Below the pieces are notes generated by a model, which worked only from the letters and a program-made list of their open reading frames with translations, was not told the origin of the DNA and ran no database searches. A stretch of DNA of 33,879 nucleotides, taken from contig JAPPKS010000024.1 of the NCBI GenBank assembly GCA_028819845.1, positions 1-33,879 of the forward strand, written 5' to 3'. Origin of the DNA: Candidatus Poribacteria bacterium. GTDB taxonomy: Bacteria > Poribacteria > WGA-4E > PCPOR2b. The position numbers and the translations under genes were made by a program. This document shows, one piece after another, positions 1-8,451 of this stretch; the first letter of the stretch is position 1, and every line of letters begins with the position of its first letter.

Positions 1-109
1 CGTCCATCTCTTGTGGATACCGCGGCACCGGGTCGCCAAACTGACCCACTACCGTACTAGAAAAAACTAATACTAACAAAACTACTAACGCGCAGATACT
101 TCTTGTCAT
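1..109 (-). CDS. Rhs/YD-repeat secreted protein, third copy, 5' end only
   Basis: This is the first 36 codons of a third Rhs-family giant running off the left edge. Reading leftward from the ATG at 109 gives MTRSICALVVLLVL, then VFSSTVVGQFGDPVPR. This is almost the same Sec signal peptide and QFGDPVPRRPQE start as the two complete Rhs genes at 1145-6106 and 10402-15324. An AAGGAGAAGG ribosome site lies directly upstream (111-120). The gene starts 39 bases after the HEAT-repeat lipoprotein, so it probably belongs to the same transcript. Its C-terminal domain cannot be seen. Identity as an Rhs copy is seen directly from the match to its paralogs; function is inferred from the family. Confidence 0.85.
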   Translation of the reverse strand, partial: MTRSICALVVLLVLVFSSTVVGQFGDPVPRYPQEMD

Positions 110-148
110 GCCTTCTCCTTTTTGATGTCGTTTATAATCTGTGTCCAA

Positions 149-1129
149 TCACTGATTTGCCGATTCCTCGACGGCTCTCAATGCTCCAGGAGTACCAATT
201 TCCTTTAATGCGCGAGCGGCGTGTTTACGTACATTATCCTCAGCTTCTGGATCATTCAACTCTTGAATAAAAGCGGGAACGGCGGCTTCCAAGGCTTCCA
301 ACGCTGCAGGCGTGCCAATTTCCTTTAATTCTGCAGCGGCGTGAGCACGTATCCAAGCGTATCGAGAATCCAATCGTTGAATATAATAGGCAACCACGGC
401 GTCCAACGCTTCAGGCGTGCCAATGTCCTTTAATGCGCGCTTGGCATAATGATGTGTAGCACCATCTGGAGGATCCGGATCATTCAACAATTGAATCAAA
501 ACGGGAACCAGAGACACATCACCCGCTTCGGCTAATTCCGCTAACTGCCGGGCTGCCCACCTTTCAATGAGTTCTTCTTTCACGGCGTGCATAGACGGGT
601 CGATTTTGAGAATTGCCAACCCTGCGTAGTTCGACCCGTCACGAAAAAGCTCTGTCAAGGCAGGTATGGCTTCGGCAGCGTCAGGCCCCATTTCCCCCAA
701 TGAAGTTATCGCCGTCTCGTGAACTCTAGGCCCTTCACTATCGAGGCCCCATACTTTTCCCGTATTTTCGTCCCGCAATGTCTCTATCAGTGCGGGGATG
801 GCTGAGACCGCAGGCGGTTCTATACTACCTAACACGTCTGCGGCAGCTGCTCGAACACGGCCATATTCATCGTTTAACAAAGCGTGTGTCAAGGCGGGAA
901 TGACTTTATCCCGCTCTTGTTGAGCCTTGCTCGCCAACAGGTCAATTGCCTTTTTTCGCAACTGCTCATGTCGATTGTTTTTGAGTTGAGTTATCAGGAA
1001 ATCTGCATCCTTATCCGACCAATCCGGATTGTAACACCCCATCGGGTAACACCCCATCACAGTTAAGCAACTGATGAGAAGCATTATCACATGGATGTGA
1101 GAAAAACAACGCCTAATCTTTGTGTCCAT
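149..1129 (-). CDS. HEAT-repeat lipoprotein, candidate immunity protein
   Basis: A 326-residue exported protein. It has a basic N-terminus, a hydrophobic stretch (about 12-26) and a lipobox LTVMGC with Cys at about 27, so it is probably membrane-anchored in the envelope. The rest is helical HEAT/PBS-lyase-type repeats: units around DxxxxVRxxAAxxLGxI near 85-120 and three near-identical C-terminal units with ALKxIGTPxAL near 230, 270 and 310. HEAT repeats are protein-binding scaffolds. The ATG at 1129 has GGGAGA six bases upstream. The gene begins 15 bases after the Rhs1 stop and ends 39 bases before the next Rhs start, the usual position of an immunity gene behind a polymorphic toxin. The HEAT fold and lipobox are seen; the immunity role is inference. 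It could instead be a general envelope scaffold. Confidence 0.8.
   Translation of the reverse strand: MDTKIRRCFSHIHVIMLLISCLTVMGCYPMGCYNPDWSDKDADFLITQLKNNRHEQLRKKAIDLLASKAQQERDKVIPALTHALLNDEYGRVRAAAADVLGSIEPPAVSAIPALIETLRDENTGKVWGLDSEGPRVHETAITSLGEMGPDAAEAIPALTELFRDGSNYAGLAILKIDPSMHAVKEELIERWAARQLAELAEAGDVSLVPVLIQLLNDPDPPDGATHHYAKRALKDIGTPEALDAVVAYYIQRLDSRYAWIRAHAAAELKEIGTPAALEALEAAVPAFIQELNDPEAEDNVRKHAARALKEIGTPGALRAVEESANQ
1031..1060. repeat. 15-bp tandem duplication over the lipobox
   Basis: Two adjacent 15-base units, GTAACACCCCATCGG and GTAACACCCCATCAC, make the lipoprotein gene read MGCYP-MGCYN. The modifiable cysteine and its context are therefore duplicated. The first copy sits right behind the hydrophobic segment and is the more likely lipidation site. 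Confidence 0.8.
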
Positions 1130-1144
1130 TGGTATTCTCCCATC

Positions 1145-4100
1145 TTAATTTGTTGGTTTTAATTTGTCGAGATTGAACGGTGTATAAAGAAGGTGCCGAT
1201 GGATGTGCGAATCATTTACGGCGCCCTCTGAAGGAGCTAAAAACTCGTAATTCGTAACCTTCTTAGGATCTGCGGTCGGTTTCGCATTGTCTAGAAAATC
1301 TTTAATCTGTGGCCCCAGCGGTTTGCTTGGATCGTAATCGTAAGCACCAAAGGTAGCGCCTGCTTTATTACTCGGCAAATCTTCATAACTAAATGCGCTG
1401 TTCGCGTAGTCGCCGCCCCTGAGCCATTGTGCAATTTCCACAGCTTCACCCATATGTATGGATACGAGATAAGCCATCGTTCGGTCGCCAGTATACTGCC
1501 GGTGTTTAGCAGCGACGGCTGCCGCAGCCATAAAATGTTTCATATCTATCCAACCGTATGTCTCTGTATGGATGTATCTGTTTTCGGTTCCCTCAGCATT
1601 CTTGAACTTACCGTATACTTCCTCGTTGTTAGGGTGATGACCATCAAGGCCGATTCGCGTTCCGAAATCTGATAACTCAGGAGGAACAACACTTTGAGGG
1701 AAAAAGTCGGCCATAAAACCATCAACGTTCCCTGCTTGATCTTGCACAGGCACTTTGCCGGTTGGATCCGTATACTTCATCGGATTATTATACGCATAGG
1801 CATACCAATTGATGCCGACGCCGGCGGGGTCTCGCTGTGTGAACCGTCCGATATACGGGTCATAGTACCGCCTTGAGCAGTAGTAGAGTTTAACATCGCT
1901 GTCATACTCCTTCCCCGTGAATTTGCGCGGAGTATCCCCCGTACCGACCTCAGAACGCACGGCACCGAACACATCGTATTCGTAGCGGGCAACCACGTTC
2001 TTGTGGTCGTCCGTTAAGATGATGTTACTGCCCAGCGCGTTCGCGTGGTGGTATTCATAGCGTCCCACCCGATTGTTCGCCAAAGCCGTTATCTCCGCGT
2101 CGCTTAGGGCGCGGTCGTAGATTGACACCTCGTCTAGGTAGCCGTGAAAACGAAGTGAACCGTAGTATCCCATCCACAATGCTTCGAGCGTCGCCGATAA
2201 CGATTCGGTCGCCGTTGTCGATTCTGACTCTTTCGCTCCGCCGATAAAGACACGAAGCTCGCTGCCGTCGTACCGTGCCGCCACATGCTTCCATTCGTCT
2301 TGCGGGATGGTTGTGCCGCTAGTGACAGTTTTAGTCGCTCCGTCAAACAGCAAGTCAAATTGGAGCGCCCCGCTGTCGGTAATCCGGAGTTCGTACCCGT
2401 TAGAAGCATTCGACTTCTTGACCAGATACCCATTGCTGGTCACTGAGGCGCGTTTCACCCAACAGCTTATGGTTAGCGCATTGCCCACAAGGTCTAAGGC
2501 ATCGCTGTCGAGCACTATCAGGGCGCCATCCTCCCCGTCAAACAGCAGACTGCCGCCATTCTCGTCGCTCCAAGTCAGCGAACCGTCACTGCAGTATCCG
2601 AGCGAGCCGTGGTTATACCCGTCAATATCGTGCGCGACGCTGCATTGTCCCTCATCAAAATGCCAATACGCCACGGCATCGTGTTTGCGGCGATAGACCA
2701 CCCCATCAGCGCCGTAGAGGTAACTGGCGGTGATTTTCTTGTTCGCGTCCAACTCCAGCACCGGCATCAAGCCGCCATAGAGGAAATAGCGCGTTCCATC
2801 GCTATCGGTCACTTTCACCCGTCTCCCGCCGCCATCGTAAGCGTAGCTTATCGTCTGTGTGACCGCGTTGTTCCGGGTTTTCTGTATCCGTTTCAACTGC
2901 GAGCCGAACCCGTAAGTGAATGCGTCGGAGTCCGTACCTTCGCTCCGTTGAGTCAGTTTTCCCTCGGCGTCGTAGGTGTAACTCATCGTCGAAAAATCGC
3001 TATCTTCCGGTACAAGCGATCGGTAGGTCAACTGGTTGCTGTCTGCCGCAATGGTGTAGGCGGTCGTACCGTCAATGCTGCTAATCTGCGCCAGCCGGTT
3101 GCCCGACGTGTCGTAGGTGTACATTACCATCTCGTCACCATAGTTGGCTTTCGTCAAGCGAGACAGGTTATCGTAACAGAAGATAAAGGTCTTGTCCGTA
3201 CCGCCGGCGCCGGTGTCGTCCCGTGCCAGTTCGGTCACATTCGACTTCACATCGTAACTGTAGTCGAGGGAGCTGAGCACTGTGGTAGCGTCTGTCTTGT
3301 ACTCTAACAGGTCTAATCGGTTGAGTGTGTCAAGCGTTCGATGCGTAGTGATGCCGTTCGGGTTTGTACCCGTCTTGAGCGCACCGATGTCGAAGTAGGC
3401 GTAACTCGCGCTCTTGTCAGTCAGCGCATCAGTCACGGACAGCAGCCGGCTCGCCTCGTCGTAGGTGTAGCTTGCATCGTACACCTTTGCGCCGCCTGCC
3501 GACGGTTCAATGAACATGCGCGTCCGCATCGAGGCGTCGTCGTACTCGTAAAAGGTCATGTAACCCAACAGACCGTTGTCCTGGGTAATCACGCGATTTA
3601 GTTGGTCGTGCGTGAAGGTGTAGGTATACGTCTCCGAGCCGTCGTTAGTGGTCTGGGTTAAAGTGTTGTTGGCGTTATCGTAGGTATAACCCACCGATTC
3701 GCCGGTCTTGTAACTCACTTGTGACACGCGGTTCAGATTATCGTAGGTGTTGCTCACGGCGGGATCGCTTTCGCTGCCGTCCTGGCTCGTCCACCCCTTT
3801 GTGACCTGACTCATAACATTGTAGCGCGTCTCTACCCAATCGCCGTCTGGAAGCGTCTGTTTCGTCACTCTGCCAATTAAATCGCGGGTGTAGCCGGTTA
3901 TCAAGCCGCGGGGGTCTTTGGTCTGACTGACATCGCCAAAAACGTCGTACATGGATTCGGTGGTGGCGTATGGGGTTGCCCAGTTACCGGCGTTGAAGCT
4001 GTGCGCTTTCACAACGCGGTTCATAGCGTCGTATTCCATCTTAGCCTGCGAAACCAGCGTGCCGGTCTGCCAGTTGGTTTGACGAACTTGTGTTTGAATG

Positions 4101-6106
4101 ACGTTGCCGTGCTTGTCGTATGTCGGGATGGTGTAGACATCATCGGCGACGCGGCGCGTGTATTTCAGCCTTCTATCCTGCCAGTAGGCGTATTCCGTGC
4201 GTCTGCCCTGCGCGTCAATGTCCGCCGTTTTCAACCCGCGATCCACATCCCATTCCGAACGGGTTTGGATAATGTGGTCTGCGCCGTCCACGGTGACTGT
4301 GGTCTTGGACCTGATTGGATAGGCGTTGTGCGTCGATTCGTAGACCGTCTCGACAACCTTCTCTTGCGCCGTACCCGGCATGAAGGTGGTCTTGATTTGG
4401 TTGCCGTAGGCGTCGTACTCGTGCGTGGTAACGATGTCGTGGTCAACGGCGTGGGGTTGAATGCCGGTATCGGCTTTGCTGCGCTGCTCGGTCAGATTGC
4501 CTTTGTCGTCGTAGCTGAACTCCGTCCTGTGCCCCATCGGGTCTATCTGCCAGATGGGGCGGTTGTATGTCGTCTCGTAGTCCGCTTCCCACTGGCGGAA
4601 AACATTGCGGCTGTCTGCGGGGTCTATCTGTTCCCACTTCGTGGCATTGCCCATCCGACTGTTGTGGGTCGGATTCTCGCCCTCATAGTAGAGCTTGTAC
4701 CGCCATTTTGGAGTGCTGTTGTACCTGACGCCGTAGCTGGCGATCATTACGTTTCTATTCGATGTGTAAGACCAATCCGACTGAGAACGTACCCACCCAG
4801 TCCCCGTGTTGGAATCGGCGACCCGCGCGATATTCCCATAGCCTTGATAATAGATGTAATAATACTTGTGGCGTGCCTGCTGCGTATTAGCCCTAGAAGG
4901 GTTTTCGGTGTATGCAGAACGGTTGGTCCTAGTGCTGTCCCCAGAACTGTAGGTGTACCTCCTCCCAGAGTATCGCCTATCAAATACGATGGCTCCCTCG
5001 GTTTCATCGGGTTCGGGAACATCTCTGACGCGAACATGCCTTACCTGATATTCAGTAATGCTCACTTCGGTTCGATACCCAAGCGGCGCCACAATCGCGG
5101 ACAGATAGCCGAAGTCGCGGAAGTTCTCAGTTTCTGAGCGGCTGTATTCGTATTGCGTGACCAACTCGATGCCGCGCGGATCGCCAGTCCCTAGCTGATA
5201 CACCACTGCGGATAGGTGATCGGAATAACCTAAACGCCTCCAAGTATGACCTTTTTGATAGCGAGTATAGCGATATTCGACCGTATTATAGACGCTGGTT
5301 AGCACTTGCGGCGTGCCCGCACCGAACTCAATCTTGGTGATATAACGCGGGAGCGCAACGTCGTCTACGCTGAAATCATAGGAAAACTTCAGTATCCGAC
5401 CCAGCGAATCTTCGACGGCGACCAGACGCGGATGGTAGGAACGTGAGGCTCGCGCTTCAGGCGCAGCCTCATAATGCAGTCTCACAATGTTGCCGTTCCG
5501 ATCCGTAATCTCCGTCAACACATACTTATCGGACGTGGCGATAGGTTTATCTAACTTGTAACGGATACCACTTCGGGTAGTGTAGATATAAGCCCAGTTC
5601 GTGCCGGACTGTTCTAACATCAAGCTGGCACGCACCCCAGATTCGGGGGTAAATATCGCACGACTCTCCCAACCGTCTGAATTGAGGTTAGGCCCGGAAG
5701 CTGTAAAGCCCTCTTTCGTTCCACTGCCGATAATTATGGTAACCTTAAAGGGACGCCGCTCCGAGACAATTTGACCGTCTTTCCACACCCGGACATAACC
5801 AGACCTCGACCCGCTAAACTGTACATCCCATTGATAGGAATTTCGCCATCTATATCCCATATAAGACGGCCCCGTTCTCGACGGGTATACCCCGCGAGAA
5901 TTATAATACCGCGTAAAGTTAATGCCTAAGCCGCGGCTTGAAACAGCCAAATCCGGCTCCGGAAAATACAACCCGCCGGTTAGCATATTGACTATCCCGT
6001 CCATCTCCTGCGGACGACGCGGCACCGGGTCTCCAAACTGGCTTTCGACCGTGCTAGAAAACATCAATACTAACAATACTACTAATGCGCAAATACTTCT
6101 TGTCAT
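1145..6106 (-). CDS. Rhs/YD-repeat polymorphic exoprotein with LamG domain (Rhs1)
   Basis: A 1653-residue exported Rhs protein. I place the start at the ATG at 6106, not the in-frame ATG at 6130. It has AAAAAGGAGAAG upstream and gives the same start (MTRSICALVVLLVL, cleavage near VES-QFGDP) as the paralogs. Order: signal peptide; an N-terminal DLAVSSRGLGINFTRYYNS domain like that of other Rhs proteins; many YD repeats (YDDKGNLTEQ, YDNLNRVSQV types) to about 1135; a LamG/concanavalin-like jelly roll at about 1139-1347 (YWHFDEG, ISCWVKR, WKHVAARYDGS); YD units; the RHS core ending GRFTQRDPAG...NWYAYAYNNP near 1418-1440. The last ~210 residues are unlike Rhs2 and carry WIDMKHF (1519-1525) and SYEDLPSNKAG (about 1571). 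I do not recognise that domain; by position it is the toxin module. Rhs shells are known to encapsulate such C-termini. A HEAT lipoprotein follows after 15 bases. Confidence 0.93.
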   Translation of the reverse strand: MTRSICALVVLLVLMFSSTVESQFGDPVPRRPQEMDGIVNMLTGGLYFPEPDLAVSSRGLGINFTRYYNSRGVYPSRTGPSYMGYRWRNSYQWDVQFSGSRSGYVRVWKDGQIVSERRPFKVTIIIGSGTKEGFTASGPNLNSDGWESRAIFTPESGVRASLMLEQSGTNWAYIYTTRSGIRYKLDKPIATSDKYVLTEITDRNGNIVRLHYEAAPEARASRSYHPRLVAVEDSLGRILKFSYDFSVDDVALPRYITKIEFGAGTPQVLTSVYNTVEYRYTRYQKGHTWRRLGYSDHLSAVVYQLGTGDPRGIELVTQYEYSRSETENFRDFGYLSAIVAPLGYRTEVSITEYQVRHVRVRDVPEPDETEGAIVFDRRYSGRRYTYSSGDSTRTNRSAYTENPSRANTQQARHKYYYIYYQGYGNIARVADSNTGTGWVRSQSDWSYTSNRNVMIASYGVRYNSTPKWRYKLYYEGENPTHNSRMGNATKWEQIDPADSRNVFRQWEADYETTYNRPIWQIDPMGHRTEFSYDDKGNLTEQRSKADTGIQPHAVDHDIVTTHEYDAYGNQIKTTFMPGTAQEKVVETVYESTHNAYPIRSKTTVTVDGADHIIQTRSEWDVDRGLKTADIDAQGRRTEYAYWQDRRLKYTRRVADDVYTIPTYDKHGNVIQTQVRQTNWQTGTLVSQAKMEYDAMNRVVKAHSFNAGNWATPYATTESMYDVFGDVSQTKDPRGLITGYTRDLIGRVTKQTLPDGDWVETRYNVMSQVTKGWTSQDGSESDPAVSNTYDNLNRVSQVSYKTGESVGYTYDNANNTLTQTTNDGSETYTYTFTHDQLNRVITQDNGLLGYMTFYEYDDASMRTRMFIEPSAGGAKVYDASYTYDEASRLLSVTDALTDKSASYAYFDIGALKTGTNPNGITTHRTLDTLNRLDLLEYKTDATTVLSSLDYSYDVKSNVTELARDDTGAGGTDKTFIFCYDNLSRLTKANYGDEMVMYTYDTSGNRLAQISSIDGTTAYTIAADSNQLTYRSLVPEDSDFSTMSYTYDAEGKLTQRSEGTDSDAFTYGFGSQLKRIQKTRNNAVTQTISYAYDGGGRRVKVTDSDGTRYFLYGGLMPVLELDANKKITASYLYGADGVVYRRKHDAVAYWHFDEGQCSVAHDIDGYNHGSLGYCSDGSLTWSDENGGSLLFDGEDGALIVLDSDALDLVGNALTISCWVKRASVTSNGYLVKKSNASNGYELRITDSGALQFDLLFDGATKTVTSGTTIPQDEWKHVAARYDGSELRVFIGGAKESESTTATESLSATLEALWMGYYGSLRFHGYLDEVSIYDRALSDAEITALANNRVGRYEYHHANALGSNIILTDDHKNVVARYEYDVFGAVRSEVGTGDTPRKFTGKEYDSDVKLYYCSRRYYDPYIGRFTQRDPAGVGINWYAYAYNNPMKYTDPTGKVPVQDQAGNVDGFMADFFPQSVVPPELSDFGTRIGLDGHHPNNEEVYGKFKNAEGTENRYIHTETYGWIDMKHFMAAAAVAAKHRQYTGDRTMAYLVSIHMGEAVEIAQWLRGGDYANSAFSYEDLPSNKAGATFGAYDYDPSKPLGPQIKDFLDNAKPTADPKKVTNYEFLAPSEGAVNDSHIHRHLLYTPFNLDKLKPTN
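1790..6106. repeat. Long imperfect direct repeat, copy 1 (Rhs shell)
   Basis: The Rhs1 coding DNA from the start to the RHS core is a diverged direct repeat of 10985-15324. Long identical nucleotide stretches occur in the YD-repeat, LamG and core parts. Similarity is weaker in the N-terminal third and stops abruptly after the core. The repeat is a natural substrate for recombination that would swap C-terminal cassettes. Confidence 0.85.
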
Positions 6107-6146
6107 GCTTCTTCTCCTTTTTGATGTCATTTGTTCGATTGCAGGT

Positions 6147-6734
6147 TCATTCCCGCAAGTGTATTCCTCTCATCATGTTATAAATTTCCGTATGAAAACG
6201 ACAGTAAGTTTTCGGATACTTCTCCAAAAACGCCTTCCCCCTCGCAGTGCAAAGGTGGCACCGGGGTTTTCCATCGCCATAATCCACTCCAAAAAAATCG
6301 GTTCCGGGGTGGCAGTTCTTGTCTAGAATAAGCGGTTTACGAGAAAATTTCGATTCGCCTATGTTAGTTCGTTTCCCGCATTCAGGACAGAGTTTGGTAC
6401 TGCATAGGAAAAAATCCATGTAATCTTGATGAAATGGGATGGCGGTGAGAAGTTTGACCCGATAGAATTGCGGAATCTGCTCAAGCGGTAGTTTCTTTTT
6501 GTCCTTGCTTGGGCGAGCATCGTCAACAATTTCGGTCGGCTCAAACTCAACGCCCTCAACCCCCTCACTTTGAAAGGCTTGCTTTAGTTCCTCAATTACA
6601 TAAAGATTCTGTCCAAGGGTCGAGAGTATGCTGCTGACAAAACTGCCTTGACCGATATAGATATTTGTCCAGTGCGATTTGGGCGGCGGGGCGTTTTTAC
6701 GGCGCGATTTTCTCGCAGCCGTATTCCCGTTCAT
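6147..6734 (-). CDS. Double-CxxC protein resembling SitI6-type immunity proteins
   Basis: A 195-residue protein with no signal peptide and a very basic N-terminus (RKSRRKNAPPPKSHW). It has CPECG near 137-141 and CHLC near 179-182, separated by a GTDFFGVDYGDGKP segment. The overall pattern (GVEGVEFEPTEIV, then LPLEQIPQFYRVKL, then CxxCG, then the DFFG segment, then a second CxxC) resembles the Myxococcus double-CXXCG paralog family that includes SitI6 immunity proteins. The cysteines may bind zinc. The only in-frame start overlaps the preceding gene by 38 bases, so translation is probably coupled. The stop lies 40 bases before Rhs1. Motifs are seen; the family match is from memory and moderate; the immunity role is inference. 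Confidence 0.6.
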   Translation of the reverse strand: MNGNTAARKSRRKNAPPPKSHWTNIYIGQGSFVSSILSTLGQNLYVIEELKQAFQSEGVEGVEFEPTEIVDDARPSKDKKKLPLEQIPQFYRVKLLTAIPFHQDYMDFFLCSTKLCPECGKRTNIGESKFSRKPLILDKNCHPGTDFFGVDYGDGKPRCHLCTARGKAFLEKYPKTYCRFHTEIYNMMRGIHLRE

Positions 6735-7305
6735 CGGTCATGACCATCTCGACCGCTCCGCGCCCCGGGATTTTTACTGTGGTCTTCCATGTGCGATGCC
6801 CGGTTTCGGAATAGATGAGCATGGTTGTCGGGTCGATGATGCGTTCGCCATCTCCCACAATCTTCGAGTCGGACACTCCCGGCAGATCTTCCGTTCCAAC
6901 CATGTCGGCGAGGTCTTCCCAGAGGTCGCCCATAAACGCTTTTAGTTCGTCGGCATCGAGTTCGTATGTTACCGAGATGTTCTGAACGAAATCGAGGATC
7001 GGGTTTTTCACCGGCTGTCCGTTTTCGGTCATTGTAAATGATAGGGGCGCAAAGATGATCGAATATCCGTCGGGTTTCTTGTCCACCGTACTTTTGGCTC
7101 TGCCTTCGCTGGTGACAGTGCGCATGCCAAGTGCGCCCATGTCAGTTGTTCGCATGCTCTTGAAGGTTGAAATATAGGCGGGAAAGTCGTCCGGCGGGTC
7201 GAACCGGAAGCGGATCTGCTGCGCCGCGGCGGTGAAAACCGGGGCGCAGCAACACAGAATAAACAGCGAGCCAAGCACGGCTCGCCTAGTTATTGCTGAA
7301 CGCAT
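6697..7305 (-). CDS. Exported protein of unknown function
   Basis: About 202 residues with a cleavable signal (MRSAITRRAVLGSLFILCCC, cleavage near TAAA-QQ). The TRRAVLG stretch resembles a twin-arginine motif, so Tat export is possible. The start is set by AGGAGG at 7312-7317, six bases before the second of two adjacent ATGs (7305). The upstream GTG at 7320 overlaps the preceding stop and is unlikely. The mature part is mostly beta-prone with no cysteine until the C-terminal YGCEKIAP, and I recognise no catalytic motif. The gene lies 11 bases after the lipoprotein gene before it and overlaps the next gene by 38 bases, so it is in the operon. Family unknown. Confidence 0.8.
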   Translation of the reverse strand: MRSAITRRAVLGSLFILCCCAPVFTAAAQQIRFRFDPPDDFPAYISTFKSMRTTDMGALGMRTVTSEGRAKSTVDKKPDGYSIIFAPLSFTMTENGQPVKNPILDFVQNISVTYELDADELKAFMGDLWEDLADMVGTEDLPGVSDSKIVGDGERIIDPTTMLIYSETGHRTWKTTVKIPGRGAVEMVMTDEREYGCEKIAP

Positions 7306-7316
7306 CATTTGCCTCC

Positions 7317-7892
7317 TCACTGCTCCTTTGGTTGCCGCTCGATCACAATAGGTTCCAACCGTGAATAATGCCTATCCCAATTAGCATATTCTAGCCGCAC
7401 TGGAGCCCCGGACGAATCGGGACGGAGAATAAATCTCATATCTTCTGATGAATAGCCGTCAAGATTGTAAAGATGCACCGTGTACACCCGATTTACCTCC
7501 AACGGTTTGGCGGGCACCAACTCTTTGTAACCGGGCGGCACCTCCCCATACCGGATACAGTGTAATGGATGGCTCGCGCGCTTGTCTCTCGGTTGATACT
7601 CCATTCGCCAGAAACACTTGTCATCACCCCGCCAAGGGATTTTGACGCCCAATTCCCGTTGATTGTGTTTTTCTGTTTGCCACAAACGCCATACGGTGAT
7701 ACTGCCAATATACAGCGGATCCGCAATTTGATGTAAATGCTTGGATTTTTCAGATTGATTGTGTAAACAGAACGTGGGGTTGGAAATCTCCGAGTGGGGA
7801 TGCACTGTTATGCGACGTGGTAATTTGTTGCCACAACCACTCAAGATTGCCGCTCCAGTTATTAAGCAAAAAATCAAAACAAGTCTTTTCAT
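7317..7892 (-). CDS. Small envelope lipoprotein, paralog of the next upstream gene
   Basis: A 191-residue lipoprotein. The start is the ATG at 7892 (MKRLVLIFCLITG), chosen because AGAAGGAGA lies just upstream; the 7913 start has no such site. The lipobox is ILSGC. The C-terminal half, YGEVPPGYKE-x-x-PAKPL-...-RFILRPDSSGAPVRLE, closely parallels the gene at 7903-8433, showing a duplication. The YGxxPPGYxxxxPAxPL pattern resembles small proteobacterial lipoproteins annotated as putative T6SS periplasmic immunity lipoproteins; that match is from memory. The gene lies 10 bases after its paralog. Likely role: envelope-anchored immunity or inhibitor protein (inference). Confidence 0.8.
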   Translation of the reverse strand: MKRLVLIFCLITGAAILSGCGNKLPRRITVHPHSEISNPTFCLHNQSEKSKHLHQIADPLYIGSITVWRLWQTEKHNQRELGVKIPWRGDDKCFWRMEYQPRDKRASHPLHCIRYGEVPPGYKELVPAKPLEVNRVYTVHLYNLDGYSSEDMRFILRPDSSGAPVRLEYANWDRHYSRLEPIVIERQPKEQ

Positions 7893-7902
7893 GATTCTCC
7901 TT

Positions 7903-8433
7903 CTAATCATCAACGAAGTACCTTGAGAAGACAGGTTCCAATTTCACCGGCTTGCCACTCTCATCCGCACGGATAACAAAACGAGTCCCGCCTGTTGGAT
8001 AATCATAGCTCAACCCCCAAGCATAGGCTATATAGACCTTTTCAGGTATCAAGGGCAAAGCGGGGTGTTTTTCCTTGTACCCCGGCGGCACTGTTCCATA
8101 CTCGATGGCGGTTACAGGACTCGCCGTGTGTGCCGAGGAATCAGGCTGATATTCAATAAACCAATCTATCACATCCTCGCTTCGCCCCGGCGGGAGTTCT
8201 GAATATCCTGTATCGAGATAAACCTGAAGCCTTCGGATGTGGTCGAACTCGTCTTTGGCGGCTTCATGTTTGCGAACACAGAAGACAGGGGGGATCACGG
8301 TCGATTCTAATGCCGGAGACATCCCCTGCAGACTCATATAACCCCCCTGCATACTGGTAGAACCGAGTAGCACGCAGCCACTGTGAAAACAACAACCAAC
8401 ACTGACAGCGAGCATCACAATGAAGCGTGTCAT
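7903..8433 (-). CDS. Small envelope lipoprotein, paralog of the next downstream gene
   Basis: A 176-residue lipoprotein starting MTRFIVMLAVSVGCCF with lipobox FHSGC. GAGGAG lies nine bases before the ATG. It shares IEYGTVPPGYKEKHPALPL and RFVIRADESGKPVKLE with its downstream neighbour; the N-terminal halves have diverged apart from PPVFCVR/NPTFCLH. It is the older or newer half of a tandem duplication within the operon. As for the paralog, the pattern resembles putative periplasmic immunity lipoproteins. The position, behind an Rhs with a zincin C-terminus and two other lipoproteins, fits an immunity array, but no function is shown by the sequence. Confidence 0.8.
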   Translation of the reverse strand: MTRFIVMLAVSVGCCFHSGCVLLGSTSMQGGYMSLQGMSPALESTVIPPVFCVRKHEAAKDEFDHIRRLQVYLDTGYSELPPGRSEDVIDWFIEYQPDSSAHTASPVTAIEYGTVPPGYKEKHPALPLIPEKVYIAYAWGLSYDYPTGGTRFVIRADESGKPVKLEPVFSRYFVDD

Positions 8434-8451
8434 TTTGAAAGTCTCCTCTAT

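Noticed and set aside
4001-5137. 378-codon plus-strand frame opposite Rhs1, and a 393-codon one opposite Rhs2 (12817-13998)
   Set aside because: They lie antisense to the YD-repeat region and read VGxxxRxxxVVG-type shadow repeats of the Rhs codons. No ribosome sites or recognisable domains.
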